A DNA stretch of 11,285 nucleotides, taken from assembly GCA_004554555.1 (NCBI GenBank), contig SFLN01000062.1, positions 1 through 11,285 of the forward strand, written 5' to 3'. Below the pieces are notes generated by a model, which saw only the letters and a program-made list of their open reading frames with translations, did no database searches and was not told where the DNA came from. Position numbers and translations under genes: made by a program. Numbering within the stretch: position 1 is the stretch's first letter; the number at the start of each line of letters is the position of its first letter. Shown in pieces: positions 5,817-11,285 of the stretch. The stretch is from [Eubacterium] saphenum. GTDB taxonomy: Bacteria; Bacillota; Clostridia; Oscillospirales; Ruminococcaceae.

Positions 5817-8800
5817 TCAGTTCAGCTGCTCCGTCCTGCGATTCTTAATAAGAAACACCGACAGCACCTTCGACAAAAATACCAGCGAATCAATCTGCTC
5901 CTGCGTCCAGAAACGGTTCTCCCTGCACTCGTCAAACCCGACAAATCCCTTGAACTCACCGTTGTCCAAAATCGCGCACTGCAGCATCGATTTTATCCCC
6001 TGCGGCTCCAAAACCGCCCTTGTCGGTTTGTCAAGCTCGCTTATATCACGGCAGTAAAAAATACCGTCATCGTTCATATTCTCGCGGTAATGCCCGCCGA
6101 GGTCCTCCTCATACGACACGTTTTGAAGTATATCAATCTCCGGCGGCACTCCCTCCGCACACCACTCAAACGTGTTCGAACAATACGCTCCGTCCTCGCT
6201 GTCCTCGAAAATATACACCCTGCTTACGTCAAAGTTTTCTCCGACAAACCGCAGCGCCTGATTTATACCCGCAGTCAGGTCCGTTCCCGAATACAACAGG
6301 CTGAAAATCCGCATTATCAGCGGCACCGCGCCGTTCGGGTTCGCGCTCAGCACAACGTTCTCCCTGCCTTTTTTCACCGCTTCCTCCGTGCGGTAGGTTC
6401 TCTCGTTCATCAGGTTCGGGTCAAACAGCACAACGCAGTTCTTGCCGCGGTTTTTCGCCTGGTAAAGCGCGCTGTCTGCCTGCTTCAGCAGCTGACGGTA
6501 ATCGCGGTTGTCGGGATTTGCAATCGAAATTCCGATACTGCTCTTTATTCCGTCCAGCTCGGGAATGTTGATTTTCGCAACCTTTTCGAGTATCTGATTT
6601 CCCTTCCTTTCGGCAAGAGCCGCCGTTGCGTGCGGAACGAACACGAAATACTCGTCACCGCCGTATCTTCCCACGATATCCGAATCGCGGAAAACCTCCT
6701 TCACGGTTGTCGCGAACATCTTCAAAAATTCATCGCCGAACATGTGTCCGAGGCGGTCGTTTATGCTCTTGAAATCGTCCACGTCTATCATCAGCAGCGC
6801 GCCCGATGTGCTCCGCTTCAGCTCGTTTTTGATAAGCTCCTCGGTTGTCGCCTTGTTGTAGATGTCAACGCAGAGGCTGTCGTACATCGCGCGCGACTGT
6901 ATCTCCTCAATTCGCGCCATCTCGTCCTCAACGTCCTCGAGCTTTCCGACAATTCTGAACACAACTCCGTCCTCGTCGCATATACTCTTGAAAATTGCCT
7001 TGTTCCTGCGCGGATAGCCCTCGACGAGCATTTTCACAACAATAGTTTCGGTTGATTCGGCGTCCGACAGCATTTTCAGCACGTCCACAAAGCTCCGTCT
7101 GTCCTCCTCGCAGAGCTTCGAGAATACCGAAATATCCTTCGTTACTCCCGACAGCGTGACAGGGTGCGCTTCTCCGTCGTCCGAGCCTTGGTAATAAGTC
7201 AGCTCGTCGATATCGGGCGAATAGCTGAAAATCGTCACGTTCACCTCGCCGATAAGCACCTGGTACATCTGGTCGCGGACAGCCTCCTGCTTACGCGACT
7301 CAACCTGCTCGCTTATGTCCGAAATTACCGTGTACACCATCAGCGCGCCGTCCTCTTCAACCGTGCTGTACGCTGCCTTTATCCAGATATGCTTCCCGTC
7401 GTGGCGCACATACGGGAAAACCTGCTCGCCGCTCGTTCCCGCAGCAATTTTGTATCGGCTGAGCAGCTCGCTTATCGGATTTTTGTCGCTGAAAAGCACC
7501 TGCTTGTTGTTCTCGCCGAAAATTCTGTACATCTTCTCGCTGAGGAAAACAGGCAGAGTTTCGTCCTCGGTGCAGCGGAAAATTCCCAGTCCCATCGGTA
7601 TATGCCGAACAGTTTTACGCAGCAGGCTGTCCGTTTTCTCGCGCTCCAGCCACTTCGCCTCGCGCACGGAGTTTACCAGCTCCGAGTCCTGCTCGTTCAG
7701 AACCTTTTCCGTGATATCTGACAGCGAAATGCAGATTATCGGGTTTTTGTCCGTGCCGCCGATCCGCCTGTGTATCGAGTCAAGGTAGATTACATCGCCG
7801 TTTTTCTTGTAGCGGCGGCATACCGCACGTACAGGTCTGCCCGTTCTCGCGGCTTCAAGGCAGGCGTTTTTCGAAATTTCCACATCATCGGGGTAGAGGT
7901 GCTCCCAAACGTTCGTGTTCTCCTCGAGATATCTGTTTTCCTCGGTGTAGCCCATTAAGTTGTAGTACTCCTCGTTCACGCGGATAATCTCGAGCTTGTC
8001 GCCCGTAAACTCGTAAATTCCGAAGCCGCCGAAAATACTCCCGATGAGCTTCGACAAAACCGAGTCGTTCCCGAAAATCTTGTTTATGTCAACGTCCATT
8101 CCGTAGGTTTCAACCACGGTTTCCTGCGTTGTCACGCGGTTTTCGGCAAGAAGTGCCGCAAACTCGTTCTCGGGCACCGGTCTTGCAAAATAGAAGCCCT
8201 GAATGTACCCGCAGCCGATGCTTTCGAGGAACTCAAACTGCTCGCGCGTTTCCACGCCCTCCGCCAGCAGCGGCGCGTTCAGCCACTTTCCCGTCCTCAC
8301 AAGCGAGGTTATGATTGCGCCGATTTTGCCGTTTCTCTCGAAGCCCTCCATAAATTTCATATCCAGCTTCAAGATGTCAAACGGCATTCTTTTCAGCGTG
8401 TTCAGCGACGATGTGCCGCCGCCGAAGCCGTCCAGAACTATCGGATATCCCGCCGAACGCAGCTTCTTTATTGTTTCGATAAGCGTTGTGGAGTTGTCGG
8501 TGAAAACCGTTTCCGTGACCTCAATTCTGAGGTTTCGCGGCTCAACCTTGTATTTACGCGCAATCGCGTTGATTTTGTCGAACATATTCGGGTTGTAAAG
8601 ACTCGTCCGCGAGATGTTCACCGACATCGGGAACTGCTCCAAATCAGCGTCCGCGCGCTTTTTCTGAAACGCACAAGCCTGTTCGACAACGTACAAATCA
8701 AGCTCCGTGATAAACCCGTTTTTCTCGAAAATCGGCAGGAATTTTTCGGGCAAAATTGTCCCGTGCTCGGGGTGAGTCCAACGCGCAAGCGCCTCCGCGC

Positions 8801-10187
8801 ACACGAATTTCTTCGCCTTCACACCGTAAATCGGCTGGAAATACACGCAGAATTCGTTGTTGTGGAGCGCGCGGTAGCAATCGCTGCCGATGCGCTGCTC
8901 CTCCAGCATTTTTTGCCGCATTTTCTCGTCAAAGTAGGTTATGTGCTCGCGCACTCCCCCCGAAACCGAACGGCACGCAATTGCCGCCCGCTCCGCCATT
9001 TCTTCAATGGACAGCGCGCGGTCATCGATTTTGTACACGCCCATATAAAAGCACAGCTCGCCCGTTGCCTCGCAGTTTTTCACGACAGCGCTCTCAACCG
9101 CTCCTACAATCGACTGCGGGTGAACCGAACGCTCGGAATACGGCGTCATTATCGCAAACTGGTCGGCGTAAAACCGCGCGAAAACCCCGCTCTCGTCAAT
9201 TATCTCGGACAGCGCGCCCGCTATCGTTTTCAGCAGCTTGTCGCCCTCCGCGCGCCCGAGTGAGTTGTTCGCAATCCGAAAATTCCCCACGTTCAGCTTC
9301 ATCATCGTGTACTCGGTGAGCGGGTTTTCCGAAAGCAATTCCTGCGCTCTTTTGATGAACGCAGCGCGGTTTCGGCAGCCCGTGAGCGGGTCGATATATG
9401 CCGTATCGCGAAGCTCTTTTTCGCGCTCCTTTTCGGCGGAAATGTCCGTTATCATCGAGTAGAACAGCTTTTCTCCCGCGTTGTCGGTTATCGTGTGACC
9501 GTTCAGCAAAAGCCAGATTTCCCGCCCGTCAACGCCGCGGCATCTGAACGAAATTTTTATCTGCTCGCCGCTCTCGTAAGCCTCGTTTATGCGGTTTCTG
9601 ACGGAGAGCGCGTCCTCGGCTTCAAGTCCCGCCACGGAGCTTGACAAAACGCACCGCAAGCCCGTTTCATAGTCGGGATAGCCCAGCATTTCGGACAGAC
9701 TTTTGTTTATGTAGAGCGTTTTCATCGTGCCGTCCTCGGCGATTTGCGCTATTGAAATGCCGTTCGGCGCGTCGTTGAGCAATGATTTCAGCTGCTCGGA
9801 ATTGCCGCTTTGCTTGCTCTCGGATATCTCGGAACTCGCTTTGCAAAGCCCCAAAACGCTCTTCACGCGGTGACGGAGCAAATCTTTGTCCGTGTTCTCC
9901 GGCACAAAATCAACCGCGCCCAGCTCCAGCGCCAGCTTGCAGCTCTCGGGGCTGTTTTCGGGCGTTACCGCAATCACGGGAATTTGCGAAAGCTCATCGT
10001 CCGCGCGCATTTCCGCAAGCACGTCAAAGCTCATTATATCAAGTATCACCGCGTCCACAATTCCCATATTTTCGCGAAGCGTGTTCAGTGCGCAGCGCCC
10101 GTTGTTTTCGGAAATCACGGTGCAGCAATTTTCGAGTTTTTTCGACAATTTATCGAGATTTCCCACAATAAGAATAGTATTATCCAT
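5817..10187 (-). CDS. Multidomain cyclic-di-GMP enzyme: REC-PAS-GGDEF-EAL-PAS-PAS-PAS-GGDEF-GAF
   Basis: Probably makes, and perhaps degrades, the second messenger cyclic-di-GMP. No membrane helix is visible, so it should be cytosolic. Domains over 1456 residues: receiver-like 3-115, PAS 131-253, GGDEF-1 260-423, EAL 435-683, PAS 713-828, PAS 858-963, PAS-like 973-1088, GGDEF-2 1098-1258, GAF 1283-1453. The receiver keeps Asp50 but lacks the N-terminal acid pair (IVGNLD) and the usual lysine. GGDEF-1 reads YADQF (340-344), so it should be inactive. EAL keeps Glu465, Asn524, Glu556, Lys607, Glu643 and Gln663, but DDFG is DGFG (586-589). GGDEF-2 has GGDEY (1176-1180) and an RxxD inhibitory site, RDSD (1167-1170). 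GGGAG at 10199-10195 lies 7 bases before the ATG at 10187 but touches the ATG at 10193, so I prefer 10187. The gene follows dgkA by 18 bases as the last gene of the operon. Net cyclase activity is inferred. Confidence 0.9.
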   Translation of the reverse strand: MDNTILIVGNLDKLSKKLENCCTVISENNGRCALNTLRENMGIVDAVILDIMSFDVLAEMRADDELSQIPVIAVTPENSPESCKLALELGAVDFVPENTDKDLLRHRVKSVLGLCKASSEISESKQSGNSEQLKSLLNDAPNGISIAQIAEDGTMKTLYINKSLSEMLGYPDYETGLRCVLSSSVAGLEAEDALSVRNRINEAYESGEQIKISFRCRGVDGREIWLLLNGHTITDNAGEKLFYSMITDISAEKEREKELRDTAYIDPLTGCRNRAAFIKRAQELLSENPLTEYTMMKLNVGNFRIANNSLGRAEGDKLLKTIAGALSEIIDESGVFARFYADQFAIMTPYSERSVHPQSIVGAVESAVVKNCEATGELCFYMGVYKIDDRALSIEEMAERAAIACRSVSGGVREHITYFDEKMRQKMLEEQRIGSDCYRALHNNEFCVYFQPIYGVKAKKFVCAEALARWTHPEHGTILPEKFLPIFEKNGFITELDLYVVEQACAFQKKRADADLEQFPMSVNISRTSLYNPNMFDKINAIARKYKVEPRNLRIEVTETVFTDNSTTLIETIKKLRSAGYPIVLDGFGGGTSSLNTLKRMPFDILKLDMKFMEGFERNGKIGAIITSLVRTGKWLNAPLLAEGVETREQFEFLESIGCGYIQGFYFARPVPENEFAALLAENRVTTQETVVETYGMDVDINKIFGNDSVLSKLIGSIFGGFGIYEFTGDKLEIIRVNEEYYNLMGYTEENRYLEENTNVWEHLYPDDVEISKNACLEAARTGRPVRAVCRRYKKNGDVIYLDSIHRRIGGTDKNPIICISLSDITEKVLNEQDSELVNSVREAKWLEREKTDSLLRKTVRHIPMGLGIFRCTEDETLPVFLSEKMYRIFGENNKQVLFSDKNPISELLSRYKIAAGTSGEQVFPYVRHDGKHIWIKAAYSTVEEDGALMVYTVISDISEQVESRKQEAVRDQMYQVLIGEVNVTIFSYSPDIDELTYYQGSDDGEAHPVTLSGVTKDISVFSKLCEEDRRSFVDVLKMLSDAESTETIVVKMLVEGYPRRNKAIFKSICDEDGVVFRIVGKLEDVEDEMARIEEIQSRAMYDSLCVDIYNKATTEELIKNELKRSTSGALLMIDVDDFKSINDRLGHMFGDEFLKMFATTVKEVFRDSDIVGRYGGDEYFVFVPHATAALAERKGNQILEKVAKINIPELDGIKSSIGISIANPDNRDYRQLLKQADSALYQAKNRGKNCVVLFDPNLMNERTYRTEEAVKKGRENVVLSANPNGAVPLIMRIFSLLYSGTDLTAGINQALRFVGENFDVSRVYIFEDSEDGAYCSNTFEWCAEGVPPEIDILQNVSYEEDLGGHYRENMNDDGIFYCRDISELDKPTRAVLEPQGIKSMLQCAILDNGEFKGFVGFDECRENRFWTQEQIDSLVFLSKVLSVFLIKNRRTEQLN

Positions 10188-10193
10188 ACTCAT

Positions 10194-10199
10194 TCTCCC
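10194..10199 (-). promoter_or_regulatory. Ribosome binding site of the cyclic-di-GMP gene
   Basis: GGGAGA lies in the short gap after dgkA. Spacing to the ATG at 10187 is normal, while the ATG at 10193 would have essentially no spacer. This decides the start. Confidence 0.7.
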
Positions 10200-10205
10200 A
10201 ATAAT

Positions 10206-10658
10206 TTATTTTGTTTTTTGTTTCGGCAAAAACACAAATCCCGCTTCCAGCAAAATGCCGATTATAAGCATTATCAGCCTCGGCGTATCCGAGAAAAAGT
10301 ACACGATTTCGGCGAATTTTTCGATGTCCCAAAACAGCACAACTCCGATTGCCGCCGCAAAAATTGCCGACACCAAAACCGCTCCCGCCGCGATGTCCTT
10401 GCACTTTTTTATCAAATTGTCCTGCTCGGGACAAACCTTGTCGCAAAGCCGCTCCAGCGCCGTGTTTACACATTCCAGCGATAACACGACCGCGCACGTC
10501 AACAGGAGAACTGCCCACTCCGACGCCCTGAACGAGTAGAACTTCGCGCCGAAGAAAATCACGGTTGCCGCGGCGCAGAGGTGAAAGCGGAAATTCCGCT
10601 CGGAAAGCGCGTTCAGAAGCCCTCGTCCCGCGTAAAAAAATCCCTTGAAAAAGCTCAT
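10206..10658 (-). CDS. dgkA: Diacylglycerol kinase / undecaprenol kinase, DgkA family
   Basis: A small integral membrane lipid kinase. Firmicute members mainly phosphorylate undecaprenol, returning the lipid carrier to cell-wall synthesis. The 150 residues, slightly longer than the usual 120-130, show the family pattern: a polar N-terminus with Gly11-Arg12-Gly13 and Glu20-Arg-Asn-Phe-Arg, a first helix (about 26-41), a second helix leading into LECVNTALER (61-70), whose ECVNTALE supplies the metal and ATP-binding Asn65 and Glu69, then Asp73, KDIAAGAVLVSA (87-98) entering the third helix, and an extra C-terminal hydrophobic helix (about 128-144), which accounts for the added length. The start overlaps the ybeY stop as ATGA, indicating coupled translation, with a weak GGGA site upstream. 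The ybeY-dgkA order is standard in Firmicutes. Family call is very secure. The choice of lipid substrate is from family knowledge. Confidence 0.93.
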   Translation of the reverse strand: MSFFKGFFYAGRGLLNALSERNFRFHLCAAATVIFFGAKFYSFRASEWAVLLLTCAVVLSLECVNTALERLCDKVCPEQDNLIKKCKDIAAGAVLVSAIFAAAIGVVLFWDIEKFAEIVYFFSDTPRLIMLIIGILLEAGFVFLPKQKTK

Positions 10659-11125
10659 CGCGTTATCCCGAGCCTTTGCAGAACTTTCTCCTGCTTCTCG
10701 AACATTTCCTTTTCTTCATCGGGCGTTTCGTGGTCGTAGCCGAGCAGATGAAACAGCGAGTGCGCAATCAAAAACGCGGTTTCGCGCTTCATCGAGTGAC
10801 CGTACTCCTCGCTTTGCGCTTTTGCTTTTTCAAGCGAAATCACAATGTCGCCGAGAATTATCGCGTCGTTTTCCGGGTTAACCTCGAATCCCTCGTCGGT
10901 GAACGCAGGAAACGAAAGTACATCGGTTTCGCGGTCGATTTCACGGTGCTGCTTGTTCAATTCGCGGATTTTCTCGTTGTCCACAAACGTCACCGAAACC
11001 TCCGCGTCGTCCTCGATTTCCTCTTCAAGAAGCGCCTGCTCGGAGCACTGTTTTATCAGCTCCTCCGCGTCAAAATCGAGCTGAATTTTGTTCTGTTCAT
11101 CGGAAAAATCAACGTAAATTTTCAT
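10655..11125 (-). CDS. ybeY: Endoribonuclease YbeY (rRNA maturation factor)
   Basis: A zinc-dependent single-strand endoribonuclease that matures the 3' end of 16S rRNA and takes part in ribosome quality control in the cytosol. From the ATG at 11125 it has 156 residues, the usual family length. The metal site HSLFHLLGYDH is at 122-132, with His122, His126 and His132 as ligands, and the conserved TDVLSFP is at 67-73, preceded by LNKQHR. GDIVIS at 92-97 is the typical central strand. An open frame extends upstream to 11209, but that extension runs antisense to nothing known and over the end of the preceding gene, while AAAGGAG sits about 5 bases before the ATG at 11125. The ATG lies one base after the preceding stop codon, and the gene's own stop overlaps dgkA, so the three genes form a tightly packed operon. 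Confidence 0.95.
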   Translation of the reverse strand: MKIYVDFSDEQNKIQLDFDAEELIKQCSEQALLEEEIEDDAEVSVTFVDNEKIRELNKQHREIDRETDVLSFPAFTDEGFEVNPENDAIILGDIVISLEKAKAQSEEYGHSMKRETAFLIAHSLFHLLGYDHETPDEEKEMFEKQEKVLQRLGITR

Positions 11126-11126
11126 C

Positions 11127-11285
11127 TTAACTCCTTTTTGCAATAAAGAAAAGCCGCGGAAATCTGAAGATAATTTCCCCGTTTTTCTGCGCGGGATAAG
11201 CCTTTTCAAGCTCCCGTATCACATCGTTTGTGAACTCCGTTTTATCCTCATCGGAAAGCACCTCGAGATAGGGTTTCAGTCCAGT
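11127..11285 (-). CDS. tam: Trans-aconitate 2-methyltransferase-like protein (C-terminal part)
   Basis: Only the last 52 residues are in the window. The gene continues past the right edge. The reading frame on the minus strand from 11285 to the TAA at 11129-11127 has GLKPYLEVL, then a helix ending in EKAYPAQKNG, then IIFRFPRLFFIAKR. This ending (a YL-x-x-L helix, YP followed by a short loop with Gly, and a final strand like PFxRLFxVA) matches the C-terminus of SAM-dependent trans-aconitate methyltransferases, which methylate the citric-acid-cycle inhibitor trans-aconitate. The AdoMet-binding part is not visible, so a related methyltransferase remains possible. The last codons (AAA AGG AGT TAA) double as the ribosome binding site of ybeY, so the two are almost certainly co-transcribed. 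Confidence 0.72.
   Translation of the reverse strand, partial: TGLKPYLEVLSDEDKTEFTNDVIRELEKAYPAQKNGEIIFRFPRLFFIAKRS
11131..11137 (-). promoter_or_regulatory. ybeY ribosome binding site inside the preceding coding sequence
   Basis: AAAGGAG lies within the final codons of the methyltransferase gene, 5 bases before the ybeY ATG. It fixes the ybeY start at 11125. Confidence 0.8.

Noticed and set aside
5691..7055. A 454-codon plus-strand open frame
   Set aside because: It lies antisense to the GGDEF and GAF coding region, has a composition rich in Arg, His, Val and Leu with no domain pattern, and starts inside the hairpin chain without a ribosome binding site.
9810..10539. Overlapping plus-strand open frames of about 220 codons
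   Set aside because: They are shadows of the minus-strand signalling gene and dgkA, whose protein families are clear. No family-like content or ribosome binding site supports them.

Overview
The window looks like chromosomal DNA from a Clostridia-type Firmicute, most likely a gut Oscillospirales/Ruminococcus-like lineage. This is an inference from several signs: strong AAAGGAG-type ribosome binding sites at most starts, a textbook sigma-A promoter, the ybeY-dgkA gene order typical of Firmicutes, an AspT-type aminotransferase, and a very large multi-PAS cyclic-di-GMP protein. Base composition is moderately G+C rich and similar across the window. I see no transposase, integrase, tRNA, rRNA or CRISPR array.

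Layout. (1) 27-1301 (+): a PLP-dependent aspartate aminotransferase of the AspT (class Ic) type. It meets the next gene tail to tail, and one TTAA supplies both stop codons. (2) 1298-3886 (-): three overlapping genes for small membrane proteins built from one repeated module, a transmembrane helix pair followed by a beta-rich cytosolic domain. The module occurs four times because the middle gene carries it twice. They are transcribed from a perfect TTGACA-N17-TATAAT promoter at 3928-3956. (3) 3991-5232 (+): a CPA2-type monovalent cation:proton antiporter, divergent from the membrane cluster and ended by a good intrinsic terminator. (4) 5233-5816: a gene-free stretch between convergent genes. 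Positions 5389-5756 are almost entirely a chain of about ten adjacent perfect or near-perfect hairpins, part of which is a diverged tandem duplication whose stems differ but remain paired. (5) 5817-11285 (-): an apparent operon, read right to left: the C-terminus of a trans-aconitate methyltransferase-like protein, ybeY (rRNA maturation endonuclease), dgkA (diacylglycerol/undecaprenol kinase), and a 1456-residue REC-PAS-GGDEF-EAL-PAS-PAS-PAS-GGDEF-GAF protein.

How it fits together. The right-hand operon joins housekeeping functions (rRNA processing, lipid carrier recycling) to a cyclic-di-GMP enzyme with a degenerate receiver, a degenerate first GGDEF, an altered EAL site, and an intact second GGDEF with an I-site. 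The membrane-module cluster has no function I can name. The items most worth following up are the hairpin chain at 5389-5756 and the four-copy membrane module at 1298-3886.
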